NCBI RefSeq assembly: GCF_002940005.1
Contig: NZ_MDEF01000011.1
Strand: one strand, 5' to 3'
Source: Xanthomonas hortorum
GTDB taxonomy: Bacteria; Pseudomonadota; Gammaproteobacteria; Xanthomonadales; Xanthomonadaceae
Length of the DNA stretch: 64,000 nt
Shown: in pieces, positions 8,093 through 18,656 of the stretch
Layout: each line of letters starts with the position of its first letter
How positions within the stretch are numbered: the first letter of the stretch is position 1
The notes under the pieces: model-generated
What the model was told of the DNA's origin: nothing
What the model saw: only the letters and a program-made list of their open reading frames with translations
Database searches by the model: none
Made by a program: the position numbers and the translations under genes

Positions 8093-8970
8093 GCCATACC
8101 CCTGTGATGTCCACCACCGACAAGTTCGAGCTTCACTATCGCCAGCAGTTGTCTGCGCTGGTGGATGGCGAATTGAACGCCGACGAGTCGCGCTTCTTGT
8201 TGCGCCGTCTGGCGCACGACGACGAGCTGGCCGGTTGCCACGAACGTTGGCAGCTGTGCGGCGATGTGCTGCGCGGCGCAGCCAGTGCGCCGGCACCGCT
8301 GGACTTCGCAGCGCGTGTGCGCACGGCAATCGCCGATGAGCCCGCTCCACAGGCGCAACCCTCTACGCGCCCGGCGACGCGCTGGCGTTGGGGTGGTGGC
8401 GCGGCGATTGCGGCATCGGTCGCTGCGATCGCCTTGTTCATGGCGCGCGAGCGTTTGCCCGAGACGGCGCCGCCTGCCGTCCAGGTGCCGGTGTTCGCCT
8501 CGGCCGCGCAGATGCCCGCCGCAGTGCAGCCGCCTGCAGCGCCGAAAGCGCCGGCGACACCGGATCCGGCCACACCCGACGAGGGTGTCGCGCTCGCTGC
8601 AGCGGTGCCTGCCGCTGCGCTGGCTTCCACCCGTCGCGGTGCGGCCACGCGCAATCAGCAGGCGGCCCGCAGTGTTGCTGCCCGCCAGCAGCAGGCACCC
8701 ACCCGCATGGTGGCCGCTGCCACGCCGGCACCGGTTGCTCCGGCTGTGCGTCCGGCCGCGCCGTCGAACCCGTTCACGCATTCCGAGATGACCTTGCAGG
8801 CGCGGCCCTGGCCGCGCGCGGCCTTGTCCGGTGCTGGCGACAGTCCGCTCAATGCCAGCTTCAGTCAAGGCCGCCAGGGTCCGGCGTTCTATCCGTTCGA
8901 GCCTGCGCCGCAAGCGATTGCCAGCCCGGCAGCTAGCCGGCCGCTGCCGGTGCAGCCGCCGCAAGACTGA
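8089..8970 (+). CDS. rseA: anti-sigma-E factor RseA
   Basis: Membrane anti-sigma factor of 293 residues. The N-terminal cytoplasmic part (LSALVDGELNADESRFLLRRL, then WQLCGDVLRG) matches the RseA sigma-binding domain. One membrane helix lies around residues 98-118 (GGAAIAASVAAIALFMA). The periplasmic part is long, rich in Ala and Pro, and poorly conserved in type. It should hold RpoE inactive until cut in response to misfolded envelope proteins. It starts within the rpoE stop codon. No rseB gene follows; mucD comes directly after. Confidence 0.9.
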   Translation: MSHTPVMSTTDKFELHYRQQLSALVDGELNADESRFLLRRLAHDDELAGCHERWQLCGDVLRGAASAPAPLDFAARVRTAIADEPAPQAQPSTRPATRWRWGGGAAIAASVAAIALFMARERLPETAPPAVQVPVFASAAQMPAAVQPPAAPKAPATPDPATPDEGVALAAAVPAAALASTRRGAATRNQQAARSVAARQQQAPTRMVAAATPAPVAPAVRPAAPSNPFTHSEMTLQARPWPRAALSGAGDSPLNASFSQGRQGPAFYPFEPAPQAIASPAASRPLPVQPPQD

Positions 8971-9024
8971 TCCCGCCGCCGACCTTCATCGGTTCGGCGT
9001 CCGCCCTTCCGTTATCTTGCCGAA

Positions 9025-9042
9025 CCCCTGCAAAGGCAGGGG
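9025..9042 (+). promoter_or_regulatory. hairpin in the rseA-mucD spacer
   Basis: A perfect 7-bp stem, CCCCTGC and GCAGGGG, encloses an AAAG loop. It lies 39 bases before the mucD start and has no T-run. It could be an mRNA processing site or partial attenuator that sets mucD expression relative to rpoE-rseA. The role is inferred from position only. Confidence 0.5.
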
Positions 9043-9080
9043 CTTTGGCCCCTGTCGCCCTGCCATCGGAGGCAATCCTG

Positions 9081-10667
9081 ATGAACCATCGCATCCGCAC
9101 CCAGATGTTCGGCCTGATCGCCATGACCCTGCCGCTGGCCGCCTGCGCGCAGCAGCCCGCGCCCGCGGCCAAGGACGCCGCACCGATTGCCGCCAACCGC
9201 AGCGCCACGCCTGCGCCGCAGCTGGTGGCGGGCTTGCCGGACTTCACCAATCTGGTCGAACAGGTCGGCCCGGGCGTGGTCAATATCGAAACCACCATCA
9301 CCCGCAAGGACGCCATGGCGCGCCAGCGGCGCGGCGGGCCGGGCGGGCAGGATGGCGGCGCGATGCCGGGCGATGAGCAGATGCCGGAATTCTTCCGCCG
9401 CTTCTTCGGGCCGGATTTCCAGATGCCGGGTGGGCCGCGCCAGGGGCCGGGTGGCCCAGGGCAGGGCGATGACGATGGCGGCATTGCCGGCAAGTCGATG
9501 GGCTCGGGCTTTATCATTTCGGCCGATGGCTATGTGCTGACCAATCATCATGTGGTCGATGGCGCCAGCGAAGTGACCGTCAAGCTGACCGACCGGCGCG
9601 AGTTCAAGGCCAAGGTGGTCGGCAGCGACGAGCAGTTCGATGTGGCGCTGCTCAAGATCGAGGCCAAGGGCCTGCCGACCGTGCGCCTGGGCGATTCCAA
9701 TTCGCTCAAGCCGGGCCAGTGGGTGGTGGCGATCGGCTCGCCGTTCGGGTTGGATCACTCGGTCACCGCCGGTATCGTCAGTGCCACCGGTCGCAGCAAC
9801 CCGTATGCGGATCAGCGCTACGTGCCCTTCATCCAGACCGACGTGGCGATCAATCAGGGCAACTCCGGTGGCCCGCTGCTCAACACGCGTGGCGAAGTGG
9901 TCGGCATCAACTCGCAGATCTTCTCCGCCTCGGGCGGCTACATGGGCATTAGCTTCGCGATCCCGATCGATCTGGCTTTCAGTGCCGCCGAACAGATCAA
10001 GGCCACCGGCCATGTGAGTCGCGGCATGCTGGGTGTGGCGGTCGGCCCGATCGATTCGCTCAAGGCGCAGGGCCTTAGCCTGCCGGACACGCGCGGCGCG
10101 CTGGTCAACGACATTCCCGCCGGCAGCCCGGCTGCCAAGGCCGGGATCGAAGTGGGCGATGTGATCACCGCCGTCAACGGCAAGCCGATCGAGGTGGCCA
10201 GCGATCTGCCGCCGATGATCGGCCTGATGGCGCCGGGGACCAAGGTCACGCTGGATGTCCTACGCGACGGCAAGCCGCGCAAGGTGACGGTCACCCTGGC
10301 GACGCTGGACAACCCGGCCGGCAACGCCGCACCGCGCACCGCTGCCGACGACAGCAAGCCCAGCGCACCGGCCAGTGTGGAATTGCTCGGGCTGCAGCTC
10401 GCCGATCTGACCGCCGCCGAGCGCAGTCGCCTGGGCCTGGAAGCGGGCGAGGGCGTGCGCATCGCCTCGGTCACCGGCGCTGCGGCACGCAGCACCCAGC
10501 CACCGTTGTCGCCGGGCCTGATCATCGCGCGTGTCGGTCGCACCAAGGTCGGCAGCGTCGCCGACATCAACCGCGCGCTGGCCAGTGTCAAGAAGGGCGA
10601 TGTGGTCATGCTGCTGGTCACTGACGGCAAGGCGACCAGCTATGTCGCTTTGAAGGCTGGCGGCTGA
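9081..10667 (+). CDS. mucD: periplasmic serine protease Do/MucD
   Basis: HtrA-family serine protease of 528 residues. The catalytic triad is visible as His in VLTNHHVVDGA, Asp in QFDVALLKI and Ser in NQGNSGGPLLN. Two PDZ domains follow: one with AGSPAAKAGIEVGDVITAVNG and a C-terminal one ending near RVGRTKVGSVADINRAL. The signal sequence ends in LPLAAC (Cys22), a lipobox, so the protein may be lipid-anchored, whereas E. coli DegP is soluble. It removes or refolds damaged envelope proteins and restrains the sigma-E response. The ATG at 9081 follows a GGAGG. It is the third gene of the rpoE operon. Confidence 0.94.
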   Translation: MNHRIRTQMFGLIAMTLPLAACAQQPAPAAKDAAPIAANRSATPAPQLVAGLPDFTNLVEQVGPGVVNIETTITRKDAMARQRRGGPGGQDGGAMPGDEQMPEFFRRFFGPDFQMPGGPRQGPGGPGQGDDDGGIAGKSMGSGFIISADGYVLTNHHVVDGASEVTVKLTDRREFKAKVVGSDEQFDVALLKIEAKGLPTVRLGDSNSLKPGQWVVAIGSPFGLDHSVTAGIVSATGRSNPYADQRYVPFIQTDVAINQGNSGGPLLNTRGEVVGINSQIFSASGGYMGISFAIPIDLAFSAAEQIKATGHVSRGMLGVAVGPIDSLKAQGLSLPDTRGALVNDIPAGSPAAKAGIEVGDVITAVNGKPIEVASDLPPMIGLMAPGTKVTLDVLRDGKPRKVTVTLATLDNPAGNAAPRTAADDSKPSAPASVELLGLQLADLTAAERSRLGLEAGEGVRIASVTGAAARSTQPPLSPGLIIARVGRTKVGSVADINRALASVKKGDVVMLLVTDGKATSYVALKAGG

Positions 10668-10671
10668 GGGA

Positions 10672-10786
10672 GGCCGGGATTCGGGATTGGTGATTCGGGA
10701 TTGGCAAGAGCAGGCTCCCGCTCGCGGGTGCTTGCTTCTTGCTCTGCCTTTTCGAATCCCCAATCCCTACTCCCTAATCCCGGCCC
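10672..10786. repeat. GGGATTCGGGATTGG-type inverted repeat, copy A
   Basis: The left arm GGCCGGGATTCGGGATTGG is answered on the right by CCAATCCC and CTAATCCCGGCC, giving a long imperfect hairpin. Related copies lie at 12656-12735 and 19960-20103. It fills most of the mucD-lepA spacer. Confidence 0.8.
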
Positions 10787-10843
10787 CAAAGCGTGCGATA
10801 ATGCTGCGTTACCCTGACGACGGCTCCGCCGGCGCCCACCTCA

Positions 10844-12649
<1,806 letters not shown>

Positions 12650-12655
12650 CAGGGG

Positions 12656-12735
12656 TTTGGGATGCGTGATTCGGGATTGGCAACGACGCGCCAGCCCTGA
12701 GCTTTTGCGAATCCCCAATCTCCAATCCCGAATCC
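12656..12735. repeat. GGGATTCGGGATTGG-type inverted repeat, copy B
   Basis: The left part TGATTCGGGATTGG pairs with the right part CCAATCCCGAATCC, with a second CCCCAATC just before it. It fills the lepA-lepB spacer within what should be a single operon. Confidence 0.8.
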
Positions 12736-12753
12736 TGTTCCGAAGGAACCCGA

Positions 12754-13554
12754 ATGAAATGGTTTGAAATCGCCCTGGTCGTACTGACGCTGGGCACCGG
12801 CTTCATCTGGCTGCTGGACAAGTTGTTTCTGGCCAAGCGCCGCGCCGCACGTGCCGGGCTGCTGGACAGCGAGCCGGCGATCATCGATTACTCGCGCGCG
12901 TTCTTCCCGGTGCTGGCGGTGGTGCTGATCCTGCGCAGCTTCGTGGCCGAGCCGTACAAGATTCCGTCCAGTTCGATGATGCCCAATCTGCTGATCGGCG
13001 ATTTCATCCTGGTCAACAAGTTCGCTTACGGCTTCCGTCTGCCGATCACCAATACCAAGTTCATCCCCACCGGCGAGCCCAAGCGCGGGGACGTGGTGGT
13101 ATTCAAGCCGCCGCATGCGCCCGACCAGAACTGGATCAAGCGCGTCGTGGGTTTGCCCGGCGACAAGATCGGTTTCCACGGCGATACGCTGTACATCAAC
13201 GACAAGCCGATGCGCTACACGGTCAAGGGCGAGTACATCGGCAAGGGTAAGGGCGCCGAGATGACCGGCACCACGTTGCTGGTCGAGGACCTGCCGGGCC
13301 GCACGCACACCGTGCTGGAATGGGTCGATCGCAACATGCCGGCCGGGCAGGGCGACTGGACCGTGCCGGCCGCCAGCTATTTCGTGATGGGGGATAATCG
13401 CGACAACAGCGAAGACAGCCGATTCTGGACCCAGACGCACTTTCTGCCGGAAGCCAATCTGCGCGGCAAGGCGTTCCTGATCTGGCTCAATTGCGAAGGG
13501 TGGTTCTGCAAGGGGAGTTTCGATCCGTCGCGGATCGGGACCGGAATCCAGTAA
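12754..13554 (+). CDS. lepB: signal peptidase I
   Basis: Inner-membrane peptidase of 266 residues that cleaves signal peptides from exported proteins. Two N-terminal membrane segments (about residues 4-25 and 48-64) precede the catalytic domain. The Ser nucleophile is Ser74 in IPSSSMMP and the general-base Lys is Lys129 in WIKRVVGLPGDK, both in the expected boxes. GDNRDNSEDSR is the conserved C-terminal box. A GAAGGAACCC sequence precedes the ATG. It lies downstream of lepA, as in many gammaproteobacteria. Confidence 0.96.
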   Translation: MKWFEIALVVLTLGTGFIWLLDKLFLAKRRAARAGLLDSEPAIIDYSRAFFPVLAVVLILRSFVAEPYKIPSSSMMPNLLIGDFILVNKFAYGFRLPITNTKFIPTGEPKRGDVVVFKPPHAPDQNWIKRVVGLPGDKIGFHGDTLYINDKPMRYTVKGEYIGKGKGAEMTGTTLLVEDLPGRTHTVLEWVDRNMPAGQGDWTVPAASYFVMGDNRDNSEDSRFWTQTHFLPEANLRGKAFLIWLNCEGWFCKGSFDPSRIGTGIQ

Positions 13555-13584
13555 ATGCACGCACGGCGTGCCAGGGGAAGCACA

Positions 13585-13962
13585 ATGAAGCGTAAGCAGA
13601 GCGGTATGACGTTGACGTCGTTCGTGGTGGTGCTGGCGGTGGTGGGGTTTGGCCTGTACTTGGGAATGAAGCTGTTTCCGATGTATCAGGAATATTATTC
13701 CGTGCGCACAGCGATGAAGGGTCTGGCCAAAGAGCCCGGCGCCGGCGAGATGGATCCGTCCAAGTTGCAGGATCTGTTCTTCCGTCGGCTGTACATCAAT
13801 TACTCGGAAAACGTCAAAAAAGAAGACGTCAAGTTCGAGCGCATCGAAGGCGGCTGGCGCATGAAGGTCAACTACGAAGTGCGTCGCGAAATGATCGGCA
13901 ATCTCGATGTGGTCGGCAAATTCGATACATCGCAGGACATGACTGGACGTGGTGGGCAATAG
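13585..13962 (+). CDS. DUF4845 membrane-anchored protein
   Basis: Small protein of 125 residues with one N-terminal membrane helix (about residues 8-28, MTLTSFVVVLAVVGFGLYLG) and a short soluble domain. Proteins of this family commonly sit between lepB and rnc, and the position here is the same; the function is unknown. A GGGGA lies about ten bases before the ATG at 13585; the in-frame ATG at 13555 would add ten residues with no obvious site. Its 3' end overlaps rnc by 14 bases, so it is translationally tied to the operon. Confidence 0.85.
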   Translation: MKRKQSGMTLTSFVVVLAVVGFGLYLGMKLFPMYQEYYSVRTAMKGLAKEPGAGEMDPSKLQDLFFRRLYINYSENVKKEDVKFERIEGGWRMKVNYEVRREMIGNLDVVGKFDTSQDMTGRGGQ

Positions 13963-14632
13963 AACTTTCCAGCGTGGCGATCCGATCGGGCACGCGTTTG
14001 CCGATCCGGGTCTGCTCGCCCAGGCGCTGCGGCATCGCAGCGCCGGGACCCCGCATAACGAACGACTAGAATTCCTCGGCGACGGCATCGTCAATCTGCT
14101 GATCGCCGAGGCGCTGTATCAGCGCTGGCCCAAGGCCGACGAAGGCGCATTGACCCGTGCGCGCGCCGAACTCGTTCGCGAAGGGGCGCTGGCCGTCATC
14201 GGCCGCACGCTGAATCTGGGCGAGCGGCTGACGCTCGGTCCGGGCGAGCTGAAATCCGGTGGCCACCGGCGCGATTCGATCCTGGCCGATGCGGTCGAAG
14301 CGATCGTGGCGGCGATCTATCTGGACTGTGGCTTCGAGCGTTGCCGCGAGGTGGTGCTGCCCTGGTTCGAGCCTTCATTGGCTGCGCTGCCGGTGGGCAA
14401 GGCTGAAAAAGATCCCAAGACCCGGCTGCAGGAATGGCTGCAGGCGCGGCAACTCCCGCTGCCCAATTACGCGCTGATCAGTGAAAGCGGCGACGAACAT
14501 GCCAAGCAGTTCCATGTCGCCTGCATTCTGGAACAGCCCGTCGCCCGCGCCGAAGGCCAGGGCACCTCGCGTCGCCTCGCCGAGCAACAGGCGGCCACCC
14601 TCGTCATCGCACAACTGGATTCAAACACGTGA
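13949..14632 (+). CDS. rnc: ribonuclease III
   Basis: Double-strand-specific endoribonuclease of 227 residues. The signature NERLEFLGDGIVNLLIAEAL (residues ~37-56) and the second acidic cluster DAVEAIVAAIYLD provide the metal-binding residues. The C-terminal double-stranded RNA-binding domain begins at DPKTRLQEWLQ and ends with the AEQQAA helix. It matures rRNA and cuts structured mRNAs. The start is a GTG at 13949 (a second GTG follows at 13952) lying inside the DUF4845 gene. The stop overlaps the era start (GTGA). Confidence 0.95.
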   Translation: MVGNRTFQRGDPIGHAFADPGLLAQALRHRSAGTPHNERLEFLGDGIVNLLIAEALYQRWPKADEGALTRARAELVREGALAVIGRTLNLGERLTLGPGELKSGGHRRDSILADAVEAIVAAIYLDCGFERCREVVLPWFEPSLAALPVGKAEKDPKTRLQEWLQARQLPLPNYALISESGDEHAKQFHVACILEQPVARAEGQGTSRRLAEQQAATLVIAQLDSNT

Positions 14633-15528
14633 GCGAAACCTCCTCCCCCCACCGTAGCGGCAGCGTCGCCGTGATCGGCCGTCCCAATGTCGGCAAATCC
14701 ACCCTGACCAATGCGCTGGTCGGTGCGAAAGTCAGCATCGTGTCCAACCGGCCGCAGACCACGCGGCATCGCTTGCTGGGCATCGCCACCTTCCCCGAGG
14801 GGCAGCTGGCATTGGTGGATACGCCCGGATTGCATCGCGAGCAGAAGCGCGCCATGAACCGGGTGATGAATCGCGCCGCGCGCGGCTCGCTGGAAGGCGT
14901 GGATGCGGCAGTGCTGGTGATCGAGGCCGGCCGGTGGGACGAAGAAGACACGCTGGCCTTCAAGGTCCTGAGCGATTCCAAGGTGCCGGTGGTGCTGGTG
15001 GTCAACAAGGTCGACCGGCTCAAGGACAAGACCGCGCTGTTCCCGTTCCTGGCCCAGGTCAGTGAAGGTCGCACATTCGCCGCAGTGCATCCGGTGTCGG
15101 CGCTCAAGCGCAAGGGCTTGGAAGCGCTGGTCGGCGACCTGCTCAAGCTGGTGCCCGAGGCCGAGGCGATGTTCGGCGAGGACGAGATCACCGATCGCAG
15201 CCAGCGCTTTCTGGCTGGCGAACTGGTGCGCGAGCAGTTGATGCGCCAGCTCGGCGAAGAACTGCCGTATGCCACCACCGTGGAGATCGAGCGCTTTGCC
15301 GAAGACGGCGCATTGCTGCGCATCGGCGCGGTGATCTGGGTCGAGCGCGAAGGCCAGAAAGCGATCGTGATCGGCAAGGGCGGCACCCGCCTGAAGGAAA
15401 TCGGCGGCAAGGCGCGCCTGCAGATGGAACGGCTGTTCGGCGCCAAGGTGTTCCTGGAAACCTGGGTACGCGTACGCGAGGGCTGGTCGGATGACGAAGC
15501 GGCATTGAAGGCGTTCGGGTACGAGTAA
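14629..15528 (+). CDS. era: GTPase Era
   Basis: Ribosome assembly GTPase of 299 residues that binds the 3' end of 16S rRNA. The P-loop GRPNVGKST, the switch TTRH, DTPGL (G3) and NKVD (G4) are present in order. The C-terminal KH domain is seen around IGKGGTRLKEIG. The GTG start overlaps the rnc stop by four bases, and rnc-era coupling is widespread in proteobacteria. recO follows after 27 bases. Confidence 0.96.
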   Translation: MSETSSPHRSGSVAVIGRPNVGKSTLTNALVGAKVSIVSNRPQTTRHRLLGIATFPEGQLALVDTPGLHREQKRAMNRVMNRAARGSLEGVDAAVLVIEAGRWDEEDTLAFKVLSDSKVPVVLVVNKVDRLKDKTALFPFLAQVSEGRTFAAVHPVSALKRKGLEALVGDLLKLVPEAEAMFGEDEITDRSQRFLAGELVREQLMRQLGEELPYATTVEIERFAEDGALLRIGAVIWVEREGQKAIVIGKGGTRLKEIGGKARLQMERLFGAKVFLETWVRVREGWSDDEAALKAFGYE

Positions 15529-15555
15529 GGCCGGGACCCGGTCCCGCCTGCCGCC

Positions 15556-16278
15556 ATGCTGATCGACAACGAACGCGGTTTCGTCTTGCATGTGCGCCCC
15601 TGGCGCGAGACCAGTCTGCTGGTGGAAGTGCTCACCGAGCAGCAGGGGCGGGTGGGGCTGCTGGCGCGTGGTGTGCACGCGCCGCGCAAACAGGCCTTGC
15701 GCGCCGCATTGCAGCCCTTGCAATTGATCCAGTTCACGGCAATGCAGCGCGGCGAGCTTGCGCAACTGCGCCAGGCCGAGGCCTTGGACACTGCGCCGCG
15801 CCTGGCCGGCGAAACCATGTTGGCCGGTTTCTATATCAGCGAGTTGCTGCTGCGGCTGGCCCCACGCAACGACCCGGTGCCCGAGCTGTTCGATTGCTAT
15901 GCGCGGGCGCGTGCGCATCTGGCCTCCAACCTGCCGTTGGCCTGGGGCTTGCGCCAGTTCGAGCGCGATGTGCTCGATGGGCTCGGGTTTGCCTTCGATC
16001 TGCAACACGACAACGATGGCCAACCAATCGACCCGGCGGCACGTTACCGCCTCGATCCGCAGGAAGGCGCCTTGCGCGTGTTGAGCGAGCGGCTGGCGCA
16101 GGACCGGCGCGAGACCGTGACCGGCGCGGCGCTATTGGCGCTGGGCGAAGACGTCATGCCGGCGGCCGACGACATGCCGGGGTTGCGCCGCAGCATGCGT
16201 TGCGTGCTGTTGCATCATCTAGGCGGGCGAGGTTTGAAGTCCTGGGAAATGCTCGAGGATCTGGCGCGCCGGCGCTGA
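15556..16278 (+). CDS. recO: DNA repair protein RecO
   Basis: Recombination mediator of 240 residues, normal RecO length. The N-terminal OB-fold (GFVLHVRPWRETSLLVEVLT, then GRVGLLARG) and the C-terminal helical part with ETMLAGFYISELLLRL match the family. It helps load RecA on SSB-coated single-stranded DNA together with RecR. It is the last gene of the lepA-to-recO cluster and converges on the response-regulator gene. Confidence 0.94.
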   Translation: MLIDNERGFVLHVRPWRETSLLVEVLTEQQGRVGLLARGVHAPRKQALRAALQPLQLIQFTAMQRGELAQLRQAEALDTAPRLAGETMLAGFYISELLLRLAPRNDPVPELFDCYARARAHLASNLPLAWGLRQFERDVLDGLGFAFDLQHDNDGQPIDPAARYRLDPQEGALRVLSERLAQDRRETVTGAALLALGEDVMPAADDMPGLRRSMRCVLLHHLGGRGLKSWEMLEDLARRR

Positions 16279-16363
16279 TCAGCAAGGCAGCCGCGCGCTA
16301 CGCGGCTGGGCGCGTCATTCAACCGAGCTCCGTACGCACTCTCTACAACGCCGAGTCCGAGCC

Positions 16364-16390
16364 TGAGCGTCGCGCAGCGACAGGCGCTCA
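16364..16390. terminator. hairpin between recO and the response regulator gene
   Basis: TGAGCG and CGCTCA form the outer arms, with TCGC-GCA-GCGA inside. It lies just before the stop of the minus-strand gene and after recO, so it may help end both transcripts. There is no clear T-run. Confidence 0.35.
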
Positions 16391-16392
16391 GC

Positions 16393-17115
16393 TCAGTGCA
16401 GCAACGCCGCCACCGCCGCATGAAACTGCGTCTGCGCCGTGCTCGATTGCGGGTCGCCGCGCAGTAAACGCACCGCGCCGGCAAGTCGCGCTGCGCCGAC
16501 AAAGCCGCAGCTGGCCTGCAGCCGGTGCAGATGGTTGCGCAGTGCCGGCTCGTCGCTGATCTGCAGGGCCGAATCCACCGCGTCGCGCGTGCCCGGCAAC
16601 TCGGCCAGGAACAATTCGCGCAGCGCATTCAGATGGTGCTGCTGACCGTTGAGCGCGCTGAGTGCGGCCGCTTCGTCCCAATCGCTGGCGGCGATGTCGA
16701 CCACGCCGACCGGCGCCACGCTGTAACGGCCGCGCGCCAGTCCGCGACGCACCGCCTGCAGCAGACGTTCGGAGCTCAGCGGCTTGACCAGCATTTCCAG
16801 AAACCCCTCGGACTGCAGGCTGCGTTGCATGGTCATGGTGCCGTCGGCGGTGTGGGCGAGTGCGGGGACGTCGGGATGCAACAGGCGCAGTGCGCGCAGC
16901 AGCTCGCTGCCGGTGCCATCGGGAAGATTGACGTCGATCAACCAAAGGTCGTGACGATGTTCGCGGGCGCGGTCGAGCGCCGAAGACAGCGAATCGGCGC
17001 AATCCACCCGGGCGGGCAGGTCTTCCAGGACGGCCTGGAGAAACCCGCGGCTGATCGGGTCGTCTTCCACCAGCAAGAGTCGTGGGTGGGGTTCGTGACG
17101 TGTCGCCATATTCAT
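16393..17115 (-). CDS. response regulator with C-terminal Hpt domain
   Basis: Two-domain signalling protein of 240 residues. The receiver domain (about residues 12-125) has the acidic pair in LLVEDD, phosphoacceptor Asp61 in LWLIDVNLPDG and Lys111 in MLVKPLSS. The C-terminal part (about 145-240) looks like a histidine phosphotransfer domain, with His197 in HRLQASCGFVGAARL. No DNA-binding or enzymatic output is visible, so it probably passes phosphate on to another protein. The partner kinase is not in this window. It is divergent from rlmD. Confidence 0.85.
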   Translation of the reverse strand: MNMATRHEPHPRLLLVEDDPISRGFLQAVLEDLPARVDCADSLSSALDRAREHRHDLWLIDVNLPDGTGSELLRALRLLHPDVPALAHTADGTMTMQRSLQSEGFLEMLVKPLSSERLLQAVRRGLARGRYSVAPVGVVDIAASDWDEAAALSALNGQQHHLNALRELFLAELPGTRDAVDSALQISDEPALRNHLHRLQASCGFVGAARLAGAVRLLRGDPQSSTAQTQFHAAVAALLH

Positions 17116-17272
17116 GCTGCCTCCTTGTCAGCGATGCCGCGTCGTGACCGCCGCGCGCAGCCGGAGTTTGCCTGTGTTTGCGGCGCGCGACAATTGTCCC
17201 ATTGCTGCAAGCGGCCTCCATCGATCGCATCTGCGACAATACGCACCCTTTTTGCCCGCAGCTCGTCGCCAC

Positions 17273-18607
17273 GTGGCCAGAACCAGAAACCGTTTCGACC
17301 GTACCCCGTTTCAGACCGCCATCATCGACCTCAGTCACGACGGCCGCGGTGTTGCGCGCCGGGAGGGCGAGGGCGGCAAGGTCACCTTCATCAGCGGCGC
17401 CCTGCCCGGTGAGGTGGTGCGTGCCGAACCCACCGCGCGCAGCCGGCATTTCGATGAGGCCAAGACGGTGGAGGTGCTGGAGGCATCGCCGCAACGGGTG
17501 ACCCCGCGCTGTCCGCATTTCGGCGTCTGTGCCGGCTGCGTGCTGCAGCATCTGGACGAGTCGCAGCAGATCGTGGCCAAACAGCGTGTGCTGATGGATA
17601 ACCTGGAGCGCATCGGCCACGTCACCCCGCAGGCGATCCTGCCGGCGTTGGTGGGCGACAACTGGGGCTACCGCCGCAAGGGGCGCTTCTCGGTGCGGCG
17701 GGTGGAAAAGAAGGATAAGACGCTGGTTGGTTTCCGCGAGCTCGATCCGCGCTTCGTGGCCGATCTGTCGGTCTGCTACACGGTGATCCCGCAGATCGGC
17801 GAGAAGATTCCGTTGCTGGCCGCGCTGGTCGAAGGCCTGGACGGCAAGCGCGACATCCCGCAGATCGAATTCATCGCCGGTGACGAGGCAGTGGTGCTGA
17901 CCATCCGCCACATGCAGCCGCTCAGCGAGCGCGATCTGCAGGCGCTGACGGAATTTGCGCAAGCGCACGATTTTGCGATCTTCCTGCAGCCGGGCGGCGT
18001 GGAGAGCGTGCATCCGCTGTGGCCGCAACAGGTGCCGCTGTCGTTCCGCTCACCGCAGTGGGGCGTGGAGCTGGCGTTCCGGCCGCTGGACTTCATCCAG
18101 GTCAACGCCTCGCTCAATCAGAAAATGATTGCGCATGCACTGGCGTTACTCGACGCCAGGCCCGAGGACCGCGTGCTGGATCTGTTCTGCGGCCTGGGCA
18201 ATTTCACCCTGCCGCTGGCACGCGGCGTGCGCGAAGTGGTCGGCGTGGAAGGTGATGCCGGGCTGGTGGCGCGTGCGCGCGAGAATGCCCAGCGCAATGG
18301 GCTGGACAACGCGCAGTTTTATGCGGCCGACCTGACCCAGGATCAGCGCCATACCGCGTGGATGCGGCAGGGCTTCGACAAGCTGCTGCTGGACCCGCCA
18401 CGGTCGGGTGCGTTGGAAGTGTTGCAGCAGCTGCCGTTGAAAAAGTTCGAGCGCATCGTCTACGTGAGCTGCCATCCGGGGTCGCTGGCGCGCGACGCCG
18501 GCTATCTGGTCAACGAGCAGGGCTTTACGCTCAAGGCCGCCGGCGCGATGGACATGTTTCCGCATACGGCGCACGTGGAAAGCATCGCGGTGTTCGAGCG
18601 GCGCTAG
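17273..18607 (+). CDS. rlmD: 23S rRNA (uracil(1939)-C(5))-methyltransferase RlmD
   Basis: RumA/RlmD family RNA methyltransferase of 444 residues. The N-terminal TRAM domain is followed by the iron-sulfur cysteines around RCPHFGVCAGCVLQH. The SAM-binding motif is LDLFCGLGNFTLPLA, the DPPRSG motif follows, and the catalytic cysteine is in YVSCHPGSLARD. It methylates U1939 of 23S rRNA. The GTG at 17273 (reading MARTRNRFDRTPF) was chosen because the upstream in-frame sequence has no family character and would overlap the opposite promoter region. Confidence 0.94.
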   Translation: MARTRNRFDRTPFQTAIIDLSHDGRGVARREGEGGKVTFISGALPGEVVRAEPTARSRHFDEAKTVEVLEASPQRVTPRCPHFGVCAGCVLQHLDESQQIVAKQRVLMDNLERIGHVTPQAILPALVGDNWGYRRKGRFSVRRVEKKDKTLVGFRELDPRFVADLSVCYTVIPQIGEKIPLLAALVEGLDGKRDIPQIEFIAGDEAVVLTIRHMQPLSERDLQALTEFAQAHDFAIFLQPGGVESVHPLWPQQVPLSFRSPQWGVELAFRPLDFIQVNASLNQKMIAHALALLDARPEDRVLDLFCGLGNFTLPLARGVREVVGVEGDAGLVARARENAQRNGLDNAQFYAADLTQDQRHTAWMRQGFDKLLLDPPRSGALEVLQQLPLKKFERIVYVSCHPGSLARDAGYLVNEQGFTLKAAGAMDMFPHTAHVESIAVFERR

Positions 18608-18656
18608 GCCTTTATGTTCCGGGCGTCGGTTACCCGTCGCCGGGGCGGTGTGACGC

